From an uncultured Bartonella sp. (GTDB taxonomy: Bacteria > Pseudomonadota > Alphaproteobacteria > Rhizobiales > Rhizobiaceae), in the NCBI GenBank assembly GCA_946481695.1, contig CAMLON010000001.1, forward strand, positions 62,001-126,000: a stretch of DNA of 64,000 nucleotides. Direction: 5' to 3'. The notes under the pieces were generated by a model, which was not told the origin of the DNA, did no database searches, and saw nothing but the letters and a program-made list of their open reading frames with translations. Of the stretch, positions 17,368 to 26,569 are shown piece by piece. Position numbers and translations under genes: made by a program. Each line of letters opens with the position of its first letter. Position 1 is the stretch's first letter.

Positions 17368-18738
17368 TTGGCAAATAAACATAAAATACATCAATCCGGT
17401 TTGTCAGAAAAAAAATCTGCTGCGCCTGTTCCGGGCCTTCCGGCAAGGCTGGCAGCAGCCCGTCTTCTTTCGGCAGTGATTGACAAAAAGACATCGCTTG
17501 ATGGCCTCACTGATAATGAGCACGGGCATCCCCAATATTTGGCACTTGAAATGCGCGATCGTATGCTGGTGCGCGCTATTTTGGGGGCAGCACTTCGCCA
17601 TCGTGCCGATATTGAAAGAATTCTTGGGGCTTATCTTGATCGGCCTTTGCCGCAAAATGCCCTGTCCTTAAGGCATCTTCTCCATGTGGCGGCTGCACAA
17701 GTGCTCTATCTTGACGTTCCTGACCATGCGGCCATTGATCTTGCTGTCACGGCCGCTAAAAGCGACCCACGCAATCAGCGCTTTTCCGGCCTTGTCAATG
17801 CGATTTTGCGAAAACTTGCCCGCAATGCCGATAAGGAACGGACGCAAAGTTCGGCAATAGAAAATATTCCGGCATGGTTTTCTCACATGTTGATCGAAAA
17901 CTATGGTCGTGAAAAAGCAGCAAAAATATTGGCCGCACAGGCAAATGAACCACCAATCGATATTTCAGTCAAAAGCAACCCTGAAATGTGGGCGGAAAAA
18001 CTCGGCGGTCATATTCTTTTTAATGGCACAGTCCGGCTTGAACATGTCGAAGGGGCGGTAAGCGATCTTGAAGGTTATCAGCAAGGGGAATGGTGGGTGC
18101 AAGATGTGGCCGCCTCTCTTCCCGCCCGCTTGCTCGGCAATATTAAAGATAAAGCTGTAGCAGATTTATGTGCAGCACCGGGCGGAAAAACGGCAGAGCT
18201 TGCCGTTCAGGGCGCCCATGTAACGGCAATCGATCTTTCGGCAAACCGCCTGAAGCGTTTACAACATAATATGGAACGGCTCGATTTGAAGGTTGCAACA
18301 TGGGCTGGCAACCTTAAAGATTTCAAACCTGAAGAACTTTTCGATGCTGTTTTGCTTGATGCGCCCTGTTCGTCGACCGGAACAATCAGAAGACACCCCG
18401 ATATTTTATGGACAAAAGATATTAGTGACGTTGAAAAACTTGCAAAATTACAGCTTGAACTTCTTGTCGCTTCCATTTCGCTTGTCAAAATTGGCGGCTT
18501 GATTGTCTTTGCAAATTGTTCGATTGCAAGACAGGAAGGTGAAGAACTCGTCAATAACGTCCTCTCAAGCCGCAATGACATCACGCTCGTGCCAATCCGT
18601 GATGAAGAAGTGGGAGGAAGAAAAGAGCTTTTGCCAAACGGTGTTTTACGCACCACTCCCGCCGATCTTGAAGGGGAAACGCCGTTATTATCGGGCATGG
18701 ACGGCTTTTTTGCAGCGAGATTCAAACGTATTGCTTAA
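17368..18738 (+). CDS. rsmB: 16S rRNA (cytosine-967-C5)-methyltransferase RsmB
   Basis: RsmB methylates C967 of 16S rRNA. There is no ATG near the start: the likely start is the TTG at 17368, just after the htpX stop, giving 456 residues; a TTG at 17401 is an alternative. The N-terminal NusB-like RNA-binding domain (about residues 20-150) is followed by the methyltransferase domain with the SAM loop LCAAPGGKTAELA, the motif IV D-A-P-C-S-S-T-G (conserved Cys), R-R-H-P-D and the catalytic-cysteine motif VI A-N-C-S-I. It is coupled to htpX and followed by a heparinase-family gene as in other Rhizobiales. Confidence 0.92.
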   Translation: MANKHKIHQSGLSEKKSAAPVPGLPARLAAARLLSAVIDKKTSLDGLTDNEHGHPQYLALEMRDRMLVRAILGAALRHRADIERILGAYLDRPLPQNALSLRHLLHVAAAQVLYLDVPDHAAIDLAVTAAKSDPRNQRFSGLVNAILRKLARNADKERTQSSAIENIPAWFSHMLIENYGREKAAKILAAQANEPPIDISVKSNPEMWAEKLGGHILFNGTVRLEHVEGAVSDLEGYQQGEWWVQDVAASLPARLLGNIKDKAVADLCAAPGGKTAELAVQGAHVTAIDLSANRLKRLQHNMERLDLKVATWAGNLKDFKPEELFDAVLLDAPCSSTGTIRRHPDILWTKDISDVEKLAKLQLELLVASISLVKIGGLIVFANCSIARQEGEELVNNVLSSRNDITLVPIRDEEVGGRKELLPNGVLRTTPADLEGETPLLSGMDGFFAARFKRIA

Positions 18739-19164
18739 GCCTTTCGTAACCTCGCTATTATTTTCAATTTTTATTCCGCTTTGTCCTGACAAAAGAGAAA
18801 AGGGGCACTGAAACCTTCAGTTTTTTGAATGTTTGTTTTGCGAATTTTAAATGGCTGATGGGCAGCATCCGGAATTTTCAACGCCGATATTTCAAGGCGG
18901 GACGCATAAAATTGGCAGAGTAATTAAATTTGTTTTTAAAAATAAAAGCCCGAACGCATTTTAAAAAGTTAAAAGTTCAAGCGCCACTATAGCGGTTTAT
19001 GCCCCAGCACATTATCAAGCTTTAAGCCTTTTTTGCCGGTATAATGGATGACAACCACTTCATTTGATCTTGATGTACTATTGCGAGTTTTTTACCAAAA
19101 TTAACCAATCATTCACCTTAATCCATGAAAATATGTTCAAGTTCATTTTCATGGAGTTCCTATC
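18739..19164. other. 425-bp spacer between rsmB and the heparinase-family gene
   Basis: Moderately AT-rich with no supported open frame and no clear terminator hairpin. It presumably contains the promoter of the downstream gene. Nothing else is visible. Confidence 0.55.
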
Positions 19165-20856
19165 GTGGCCACCACAATCGATCAGCAATATAAAACATCG
19201 CCAGCGCTTTATGCTGCGATGCGTTTGTTGCGGCGTGTGTGTGTCGGACCGTTATTTCGCTGGCGGTTTTCCGGTTTTCGTCCGCAACGTATTCTGGCTG
19301 AACCTGTCGATCTTCATTTGGCCGATCCGGAAATGGCGCATGAATTCTATCATGGCCGTTTTGCGCTTGCCGGAAGAATTGTGCAAACCGGTTCAATTTC
19401 ACCTTTTGCGGTCGAGCCACCAACGCCTGCATGGGAAGCAGCGCTTAACGATTTCAGTTGGCTCCGGCATCTTGATGCAGCGCGTACGCCGCTTGCCAAT
19501 GCCCATGCCCGTTCCTTGCTTAACGACTGGCTTGAACAATCCGGAAAACATGTCAAAGGTTTGGCATGGCGCCCTGATGTTGCAGCGCGCAGGCTGATTT
19601 CATGGCTTTGCCATGCACGAATGTTGCTTGATGGCGCAAATGAAAATTTCGAGCGCCGGTTTTTGCGTGCGTTGGGCTTTCATGCACGGTTTCTAAGAAC
19701 GGCTATCCGCAATATGGATGAGGATGAAAACCGTCTCCAAGCCGCTATCGCTTTATGTTTTGCTTCTGTTTCTTTGCCTGTATCACCTTCCATGAAAAAG
19801 GCTTCCCAGATGCAGCTTGCGCGGTCTTTGGCGCGGCAAATCTTGCCGGATGGCGGTCATATTTCGCGCAATCCCGCAACATTGCTTTCCCTGTTGACCG
19901 ATCTTATCGCATTGCGTCACCTTTATGCCCATAGCAAAGAGACCGCACCCAGAATATTGGTTGATTCGGTTGAACGCATGTTACCGGCTTTGCGGTTTTT
20001 TGTTCATCAGGATCAGACGCTTGCCCATTTTAACGGAGTGGGGCCGGTTTTGCCGGAAAGGTTGGCAGTTGTTCTGAAACTTGACGAGACAGCCGGTATG
20101 CCTTTTTCACATGCGCCTTATTCCGGCTATCAGAGACTTTACGCCAATAACACAACGATCATTGCCGATACCGGAACAATTCCACCGCGTCAGGTTTCCT
20201 ATCAAGCGGCCGCAGGTTGCCTTTCCTTTGAAATGTCCTCAGGTGCCGACCGTTTCATTATCAATGCGGGAATCGACCCATATGGACCGGACGATTATGC
20301 TTTGATGGCGCGGGCAACCGCAGCCCATTCGACGGCAACACTGAACGATACATCTTCCGGTAAATTCCATAAGCGCAAAGGCAATAGCCGCGCCGCACTT
20401 ATAAGCGGCCCGACAATTGTCAATATCAAACGCGTTGAAGAACCGGACCGTGTCGGTTTTGTTGCAAGTCATAACGGCTATCTCGCATCATTCAATATGA
20501 TTCACGAACGTGGATTGCTGCTTACATCCAATGGCAATATTATCGACGGCTATGACTCCTTTTTCGCACCTGCCGGAAAATCCATCAAAAGCGATGGTCG
20601 TGACAATGTAGCGGTGCGGTTCCATCTTCATCCCCATGTCGAGGTGAGCCATGATGGTAACAGCTTGCGTCTGGAAGTTTTGAAGGGAGACGCGTGGAAT
20701 TTTATTTCTCCCGATGCCGATATACAGCTTGAAGATTCAATCGACTTTGCAGATCCGAGCGGTCCCAGAAGAACACGTCAGATTGTCTTGAATTTTCGGC
20801 CGGTTCTCACCGAAAAAATCCGTTGGCGTTTTACACGTATTACCGGAGCAAGCTAA
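19165..20856 (+). CDS. Heparinase II/III family protein
   Basis: A 563-residue protein starting at a GTG (19165) with GGAG 9 bp upstream. The first 300 residues are an alpha/alpha toroid-like helical region and the C-terminal part is the beta-sandwich of the heparinase II/III family (YQRLYANNTTIIADTGTIPP; H-S-T-A-T-L-N-D-T-S-S-G-K-F). In Rhizobiales this gene is conserved between rsmB and purH, although these bacteria do not use heparin; the real polysaccharide is unknown. There is no signal peptide at the N-terminus, which is odd for a polysaccharide lyase. The family is clear and the substrate unassigned. Confidence 0.88.
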   Translation: MATTIDQQYKTSPALYAAMRLLRRVCVGPLFRWRFSGFRPQRILAEPVDLHLADPEMAHEFYHGRFALAGRIVQTGSISPFAVEPPTPAWEAALNDFSWLRHLDAARTPLANAHARSLLNDWLEQSGKHVKGLAWRPDVAARRLISWLCHARMLLDGANENFERRFLRALGFHARFLRTAIRNMDEDENRLQAAIALCFASVSLPVSPSMKKASQMQLARSLARQILPDGGHISRNPATLLSLLTDLIALRHLYAHSKETAPRILVDSVERMLPALRFFVHQDQTLAHFNGVGPVLPERLAVVLKLDETAGMPFSHAPYSGYQRLYANNTTIIADTGTIPPRQVSYQAAAGCLSFEMSSGADRFIINAGIDPYGPDDYALMARATAAHSTATLNDTSSGKFHKRKGNSRAALISGPTIVNIKRVEEPDRVGFVASHNGYLASFNMIHERGLLLTSNGNIIDGYDSFFAPAGKSIKSDGRDNVAVRFHLHPHVEVSHDGNSLRLEVLKGDAWNFISPDADIQLEDSIDFADPSGPRRTRQIVLNFRPVLTEKIRWRFTRITGAS

Positions 20857-21011
20857 GTAATTGACTTGGAAATGAAGGTATTTTGAAAAGAGCTTATCTA
20901 AAAGTTTCAAGTCAAAACCGTTCACTTTTCTTTTCATAGAGTGTTTTTTTCAACTTCCTGTGCTATGGCAGTTAAGGTTATTTCTTCTGCGTAAATTTCA
21001 GGAACAATACT

Positions 21012-22628
21012 ATGACTGTGACATCGAAACACATTCCCGCGCCCGATTTGCTTCGGGTGCGTCGGGCTCTTATTTCCGTATCGGATAAAACCGGCCTTAT
21101 TGACTTTGCAACGCGCCTTCATGAATATGGCGTCGAGCTTATTTCGACAGGCGGTACTGCAAAGGCTCTGGCTGAAGCCGGTTTGCCTGTCAAAGATGTC
21201 TCCGAAGTTACCGGTTTTCCGGAAATTATGGATGGTCGGGTCAAAACTCTGCATCCGGCAATTCATGGAGGCATACTTGCAATCCGTGATGATCCGGAAC
21301 ATCAGGCCGCAATGAAAAAACACGGAATTGTCGGCATTGATCTTGTTGCTGTCAATCTTTATCCGTTCGAGGAAACAAGACTTTCCGGTGCCGATAATGA
21401 AACCATTGTCGAAAACATCGACATTGGGGGGCCGGCAATGATTCGTGCCGCTGCAAAGAACCACGCTTATGTTACAGTTGTGACAGATGCGGATGATTAT
21501 AATCTGGTATTGGCCGAACTTGATAAAAATGAAGGCAGTCTGAAGCTTTCTTTCCGTCGCATGCTGGCTGCCCGTGCTTTTGCCCGTACAGCTTCATATG
21601 ATGCAGCAATATCGAACTGGTTTGCCGAAACACTTGAAATTGATACGCCGAAATGGCGCGCAATTGGCGGCGAACTTGAAACGATTATGCGCTATGGCGA
21701 AAATCCGCATCAAAAAGCCGGCTTTTATCTGACCGGTGAAAAGCGCTTCGGTGTATCAACCGCACAGGTTTTACAGGGAAAACAGCTTTCCTATAATAAT
21801 ATCAATGATACTGACGCAGCCTTTGAAACCGTTGCCGAATTCGATCCGGAAAAGAGTGCAGCGGTCGCCATTATCAAACATGCAAATCCTTGCGGGGTTG
21901 CCAAAGGCAAAACGTTGAAAGAAGCTTATCTCAGAGCTTTGGCTTGCGATTCGGTTTCGGCTTTTGGTGGTATTATCGCGCTGAACCGTCCGCTTGACGA
22001 AGATTGCGCTACCGAAATTACCAAAATTTTTACCGAAGTTATTATCGCACCGGACGCTACAGAAACGGCTCGCGAAATCATTGCCAGGAAGAAAAATCTG
22101 CGTCTTCTGATTACCGGCGGCCTGCCTGACCCGCGCGCTCCCGGTTTGACAATGAGAACCGTATCGGGCGGCATGTTGGTTCAGACGCGTGATAATGGTG
22201 TGATTGACGATCTCGATTTGAAAGTGGTTACAAAACGCCAACCGACCGAAGCGGAAATGCGCGATCTCAAATTTGCATTTCAGGTTGCCAAACACGTGAA
22301 ATCGAATGCCATTGTCTATGTGAAGGATAATGCAACAGTCGGCATTGGTGCCGGTCAGATGAGCCGCGTGGACTCAGCCCGTATAGCCGCTCATAAAGCG
22401 CTGGATGCGGCTAAAATCGCCGGTATTAGCGAGCCTTTGACCAAGGGTTCGGTTGTCGCATCCGACGCTTTCTTCCCGTTTGCCGATGGGTTGTTGTCGG
22501 CAGTTGAAGCGGGCGCGACAGCGGTCATCCAGCCTGGCGGTTCTATCCGCGATGATGAAGTGATTGCAGCAGCCGATGAAAACGATATCGCAATGGTCTT
22601 TACCGGTATGCGCCATTTCCGTCACTGA
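21012..22628 (+). CDS. purH: Bifunctional AICAR formyltransferase/IMP cyclohydrolase
   Basis: PurH performs the last two steps of IMP synthesis. The 538 residues are the usual length. The N-terminal IMP cyclohydrolase (MGS-like) domain has [20 protein letters not shown] and the [11 protein letters not shown] motif. The C-terminal transformylase domain has the catalytic K-H-A-N-P-C-G motif (about residue 290), [14 protein letters not shown] and the ending [10 protein letters not shown]...[12 protein letters not shown]. It is a single gene with its own terminator. Confidence 0.98.
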   Translation: MTVTSKHIPAPDLLRVRRALISVSDKTGLIDFATRLHEYGVELISTGGTAKALAEAGLPVKDVSEVTGFPEIMDGRVKTLHPAIHGGILAIRDDPEHQAAMKKHGIVGIDLVAVNLYPFEETRLSGADNETIVENIDIGGPAMIRAAAKNHAYVTVVTDADDYNLVLAELDKNEGSLKLSFRRMLAARAFARTASYDAAISNWFAETLEIDTPKWRAIGGELETIMRYGENPHQKAGFYLTGEKRFGVSTAQVLQGKQLSYNNINDTDAAFETVAEFDPEKSAAVAIIKHANPCGVAKGKTLKEAYLRALACDSVSAFGGIIALNRPLDEDCATEITKIFTEVIIAPDATETAREIIARKKNLRLLITGGLPDPRAPGLTMRTVSGGMLVQTRDNGVIDDLDLKVVTKRQPTEAEMRDLKFAFQVAKHVKSNAIVYVKDNATVGIGAGQMSRVDSARIAAHKALDAAKIAGISEPLTKGSVVASDAFFPFADGLLSAVEAGATAVIQPGGSIRDDEVIAAADENDIAMVFTGMRHFRH

Positions 22629-22663
22629 ATGGATGGAAAGAACAAAGATTTCATGCAAGGAAA

Positions 22664-22693
22664 AGCTGCCGGATCAATTCCGGCAGCTTTTTT
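22664..22693 (+). terminator. Intrinsic terminator of purH
   Basis: AGCTGCCGGA, a five-base loop and TCCGGCAGCT form a perfect 10-bp stem followed by a run of seven T. It lies 35 bp after the purH stop. Confidence 0.95.
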
Positions 22694-23447
22694 TAATTCT
22701 ATTACAGTTTCCGATACTTGCCGGAATTGATTGGAAGACACGTTGAGCAAGCTTCAAAATGGAAGCGTCGGAGAAGAATAGTGATTGTTCGGGCTAAAAT
22801 ATTTTTAAAACCGGCCGAGCTTTGTTTCGATAGATCTAGCGGAGATTTTTACGAAATTAGCCACTTTTCTCGAATAGCGTGGTGTCTATGAAGCGTATGG
22901 CATTGGAAATCTTTAAGGGATAATCTCAATAGATATGCCGCAATTGATTGAAACAGATAAGAATTTTTCTGGCTGAGACAGTATCGCGACAGCAAAGAAT
23001 AGCGGGAATAAACAATAGCGCTTGCCAAAAAATTATTTGCCCCCGCCAACAATATATTTCATCTCCGTGAAGCGGGTTGCGCTAAACGAAAAATTAACCA
23101 TGATTTAAGAGTTGTGTTGGAAAATAACCTTATCCTGCAAGTTGTTTTTCAAAGGTAAATAGAATTTCTTTCTTTCAAATTTGAAATTTGCATCATTTCA
23201 AAACAATTTCCACGCGATTTTTCATAAGAATTATGGCGAAAAATATCGTTTTATTTCCTGAATAAGGCCAAATGTTACGAAATGAGGCGAAATATCGCCA
23301 ATTCTTAATGAATTGTGACTAAAAAATATACAAAATGCTTAATCGCTGCACAGCAGCTATGCAATCTTGTCACTCCTCAATGCGGGGGGTCAAGTCTATA
23401 TACGCCTCAACAAATTCCAACATAATATATTCAATCAGGTGAGTGTC
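22694..23447. other. 750-bp gene-free stretch before the DUF1127 gene
   Basis: No convincing gene on either strand. The longest frame (minus strand, about 22,850-23,050) has no recognisable motif and no ribosome site. The second half becomes AT-rich with TTTGAAATTTGCAT-like words. A long leader or a small RNA could lie here, but nothing specific can be named. Confidence 0.5.
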
Positions 23448-23591
23448 ATGAATCTTCTTCGTAGTTTTAATAAATGGCGCCGTTATCGTACAACTTATAA
23501 TGAATTGAGCCGCCTTTCTACTCATGAATTGAATGATCTCGGTATTACCCGTTCAGAGATCGCGGCAATCGCTCGCCGTACAGCGCGCTAA
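23448..23591 (+). CDS. DUF1127 small protein (47 residues)
   Basis: From the ATG at 23448 the protein reads MNLLRSFNKWRRYRTTYNELSRLSTHELNDLGITRSEIAAIARRTAR: the DUF1127 pattern of a basic first helix, then L-x-x-L-S-x-x-E-L-x-D-L-G-I-x-R-x-E-I. AGGTGAG precedes the ATG. Short arginine-rich DUF1127 proteins are abundant in Rhizobiales; some bind RNA and influence phosphate and carbon metabolism. The gene stands alone in a gene-poor stretch and is followed by a terminator and by an unusual repeat array. Confidence 0.9.
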   Translation: MNLLRSFNKWRRYRTTYNELSRLSTHELNDLGITRSEIAAIARRTAR

Positions 23592-23628
23592 AAGCTCGCA
23601 GAGCCTTTTCCCCTCAGGCTCTGGATGG

Positions 23629-23660
23629 AAAGCCTTTCCTTCCCTTGAGGCTTTCCTTTT
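23629..23660 (+). terminator. Probable terminator after the DUF1127 gene
   Basis: AAAGCCT (23629-23635) pairs with AGGCTTT (23648-23654) across a 12-base pyrimidine-rich loop and is followed by CCTTTT. The stem is also the first part of the repeat array, so repeat formation may have begun in the terminator. Confidence 0.6.
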
Positions 23661-23995
23661 GTAACGTCTGCTGCCCCCTCCCGCAGCAGGCGTTTTTATT
23701 TCCTTCCCTTGGGCTTACCTTTTTGCAACGTCTGCTGCCCCCTCCCGCGAGCCAAGCGTTTTTATTTTATTCCTTTTATTTCCTTCCCTTGGGGCTTACC
23801 TTTTGTAACGTCTGCTACCGCCTCTCGTGAGCCACGCGTTTTTATTTTCTTCCCTTGGGGCTTACCTTTTGTAACGTCTGCTGCCCCCTCCCTTAAGCCA
23901 AGCGTTTTTATTTTATTCCTTTTATTTTCTTCCTCTGGATATTTTCTTTTGTAACGTCTGCTGCCTCCGCCCGTAAGCCAAGCGTTTGTTATTTC
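23645..23995. repeat. Five-copy imperfect tandem repeat (64-80 bp units)
   Basis: The core GTAACGTCTGCTGCC (with small changes) occurs at 23661, 23725, 23805, 23871 and 23951. Each is preceded by a TTCCCTTGGGGCTTACCTTTT-like stretch and followed by CCCTCCCG..AGCCAAGCGTTTTTATT. Spacings alternate 64, 80, 66 and 80 bp because a 16-bp segment (TTATTCCTTTTATTTC type) is present only in alternate units, suggesting duplication of a two-unit block. The plus strand is strongly pyrimidine-rich. No open frame is maintained. Confidence 0.9.
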
Positions 23996-24073
23996 GTTTC
24001 CTTGATCGAAACGCTTATTTCGCGATGTGGGCAAAAATCTGCTTCATTCCCGTATCTAGTGGTTTTGAATTAT

Positions 24074-24138
24074 CGCACGCTAAAAGCTCGCGAGGTTTTT
24101 CCGCTCGGACTTTGCGGGAAAATCTTTCCTTTTATGAG
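24074..24138. repeat. Diverged copy of the DUF1127 gene 3' flank
   Basis: CGCTAAAAGCTCGC here is identical to the last codons and stop region of the DUF1127 gene at 23586-23599, and the following stretch (GAGG/GAGCC, TTTTCC, CTCGG/CTCAGG, GGGAAAA/GGAAAGCC, TCTTTCCTT) can be aligned with 23600-23645. It appears to be a decayed duplicate of the gene end lying on the far side of the repeat array, consistent with an ancient duplication of a DUF1127 unit that lost its coding part. Confidence 0.55.
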
Positions 24139-24331
24139 ATTGGCACTCCGATCTCTCGCTGGCGATAGCGCCAAAAACTGCCAGAAATTTTCTTCATAAA
24201 CACAAACCGGCAATTCCGCCGGTCTGGGCAGTTATTTTAATATCGCGCGTTCTTTCGATTATCAGTATTTTCAACTTGAGCCGTTCTTTTCAAGCGAAGA
24301 ATTTTTAAAACGCGAGGGAGGAAGAATTTCA

Positions 24332-25201
24332 TTATTTTTGTGGTGTGGTTTGGTTCCGGTGATGCTTTTCGCGCATAAAAGTCAAAAGGCTTGAGGCCAT
24401 GATAAGGATAATGCCAACGGCCATCGGGAGGTCAAGATGATCGTTGAAAATGAAATAACCGAACAATATCGCCCAGATCATCTGGCTATATTGCGGGGTG
24501 GCAATAGCAATTGCAGGAACGCGGCGCGCAGCCGCCATAAGAAAAAGTGCACCAAGAGCTGCAAGTAACCCGTAACCGGAAAGATAGAGCCATTCAAAAC
24601 CATGCGGTTCGACATAGCCGGGTAAACTCAACAAACCGCAAATAATAATCGAACCGATAATGCCGCTTGAATAAAGTGTAATGCGTTTTTCGCGACCGCC
24701 CATATGACGTACAATAATGATAGAAATAGCGCCGCTCAAACCGGCAAAAACAGCCCCCACATGTCCGATATTAAGTTCACGGAAACCCGGTCGCAAAACG
24801 ACAAGCACACCGATAAAGCCGATGATGATGGCCGACCAACGCCTCCACCCGATGGCTTCTTTTAAAAACACCATGGAAAGTATGCTGACAAAGAGGGGCT
24901 GCAAGAATATCAATGTGAAGGCTTCTGCCATTGAGAGATGTGTAAAAGCAGTAACGCTGCCGATAACACCAAATGCACCGGAAACTGTCCGTAAAAACCA
25001 CATTGGCCAGTTCTGCGAGCGGATAATGTCTATCCATTTATTGTCACGGTTTTTCAAAAATGGAATGACAATGATGCTGATTAAAGCTCCGAAAAATGCC
25101 GTTTCATAAGGTGGCAATGCGCCATCAATAAACTTCACACACGCATCGCTCACGGCATAGGCGGCGTAAGAAGCAAATGAAAGGAAAACCCCGTAGAACA
25201 T
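24332..25201 (-). CDS. EamA/DMT-family transporter
   Basis: A 289-residue integral membrane protein with ten predicted helices in two EamA repeats. The first repeat begins MFYGVFLSFASYAAYAVSDACVKFIDG and the second spans roughly residues 145-280. Conserved EamA features are F-x-x-P-L-F-V-S-I-L-S-M-V-F-L-K-E (end of helix 4) and A-T-P-Q-Y-S-Q-M-I-W-A-I-L-F-G-Y-F-I-F-N-D in the second half. Such proteins export metabolites such as amino acids, but no substrate can be read from the sequence. Short basic tail. It is a single gene. Confidence 0.9.
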   Translation of the reverse strand: MFYGVFLSFASYAAYAVSDACVKFIDGALPPYETAFFGALISIIVIPFLKNRDNKWIDIIRSQNWPMWFLRTVSGAFGVIGSVTAFTHLSMAEAFTLIFLQPLFVSILSMVFLKEAIGWRRWSAIIIGFIGVLVVLRPGFRELNIGHVGAVFAGLSGAISIIIVRHMGGREKRITLYSSGIIGSIIICGLLSLPGYVEPHGFEWLYLSGYGLLAALGALFLMAAARRVPAIAIATPQYSQMIWAILFGYFIFNDHLDLPMAVGIILIMASSLLTFMREKHHRNQTTPQK

Positions 25202-25681
25202 TTTTGACCTTCCAATCCGCTTTTACCTAAATTTTGATTGTCGGTAGATATGTGACGGCAAGTTTCAGCTCATCGCCATAAATTTATTTTGCTTTCTCAA
25301 GCCTTTTTTTCGCGCTTTTAGAAAATACCATATGATAAAAGAACACAAAAAAGACAGGCGAACCAAAACATTTTATTGCTTAAATAAAACCGTTTCATAT
25401 TTCTTCAAGACGGTGACTATTAGCTTCCGGAACAAGAAAATAGTTATCAATATCATTCGGCGGGTTGAGCCAAGGTTGAAACACCAGGCAATCAAACTGT
25501 TTTTTCAGTCCTTTGCTAACAGCCACATCAATTCAACACTTTTTTGAAGTCAAGCTTGCATTGTTCAAACAATAGTTCGTTTTCAAAGCAGTTGGATAAC
25601 AGGTCTTTCCTCTGTCACTCGTGAAAATAGTGGAGTTACCGGCAAGCCGATGAAGAAATACCGGTGAACGTGTCCGGTTAT
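25202..25681. other. 480-bp spacer between two DMT transporters
   Basis: No gene is supported. A 71-codon plus-strand frame at 25,332-25,547 is lysine-rich, lacks a ribosome site and resembles no family. Some AT-rich sequence near the left end probably holds the promoter of the left transporter. Confidence 0.55.
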
Positions 25682-26569
25682 TTATTCGCGGACGGCTTCT
25701 GGTTTTGGTTTAAAGATCAGATTTTTGGAAGCGAGAACAGCACCGCCTGTAATGAGAAGACATGCTGCCAGTAGCCGCCATGACGGTTCTGCAAGGCCGG
25801 TTGCCACCATAATAAGGGTAGAAAGCAGCGGCGCACTATAACTGGCGACACCCAAAAGCTGGATATTGCCACGTTTAACACCGAAATCCCAACAGTAAAA
25901 AGCAAGCCCGACGGGAAAAAGACCAAGCAATAAAACCGATAGCCATTGTCCGCCGTTTTCAGGCAGAATGAAAGGTTCGGAAAAAATAAAGTGGCACAAA
26001 AATGCAAGAATAGATGTTACAAGGCAAAACGCTGCGACAACAGTTGTGGGCACTTTTGCCAATCGGCGGGAAAGAAGTGAATAGGCCGCCCATGCAAAAG
26101 CACTGCCCAAAGCAACGAGATAGCCAAAGCTGTTTTTTTCATCAATCACAAATCCGCCTTTACCGGCGATAACCAGCACCATTCCGGAAAACCCCAACAA
26201 AGCGCCAAGAACGTGGAACCAGCGCAATTTTTCCCCCGGCATCAGTGCGGAACCGAGAACGATGAATAACGGCCACAAATAATTGATAAGGGCGGCATCA
26301 ACAGGCGGGGCATTTCTTAACGCTGTGAAATAAAGGAAGTGGTAGCCGAAGAGGCCGCCAATGCCCACAACCCACACAATGAGCGGCTGTTTCAGATCTT
26401 TGAGTGTTTCAGGATGTTTAATCCAGATCACTACGCCCGGAAGCGTGCCAATGAGGAAAGTCATAGACGTTAACAGGAGCGAAGGAACCTTTCCGGAAAA
26501 TGCCGTTAAAGTCGCCAATAGCGACCACATAAGGATTGCCAGAAAACCTATTCCTGTTGCTTTATTCAT
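25682..26569 (-). CDS. EamA/DMT-family exporter, YddG-like
   Basis: A 295-residue, ten-helix exporter: MNKATGIGFLAILMWSLLATLTAFSGKVPSLLL resembles the opening of YddG aromatic amino acid exporters, with the later YFTALRNAPPVDAALINYLWPLF motif typical of this branch (A-x-x-x-x-x-Y-L-W-P). The second repeat has VALGSAFAWAAYSLLSRR and P-V-G-L-A-F-Y-C-W-D. Substrate is inferred at best. It overlaps the end of surf1 by 8 bp, so it is probably translated from the same message. Confidence 0.87.
   Translation of the reverse strand: MNKATGIGFLAILMWSLLATLTAFSGKVPSLLLTSMTFLIGTLPGVVIWIKHPETLKDLKQPLIVWVVGIGGLFGYHFLYFTALRNAPPVDAALINYLWPLFIVLGSALMPGEKLRWFHVLGALLGFSGMVLVIAGKGGFVIDEKNSFGYLVALGSAFAWAAYSLLSRRLAKVPTTVVAAFCLVTSILAFLCHFIFSEPFILPENGGQWLSVLLLGLFPVGLAFYCWDFGVKRGNIQLLGVASYSAPLLSTLIMVATGLAEPSWRLLAACLLITGGAVLASKNLIFKPKPEAVRE

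Noticed and set aside
22849..23052. Minus-strand frame of 67 codons, possible transposase scrap
   Set aside because: No catalytic motif, no terminal inverted repeats and no target duplication could be found.
23645..23995. CRISPR array
   Set aside because: Units are contiguous imperfect repeats with no unique spacers, and no cas gene is nearby.
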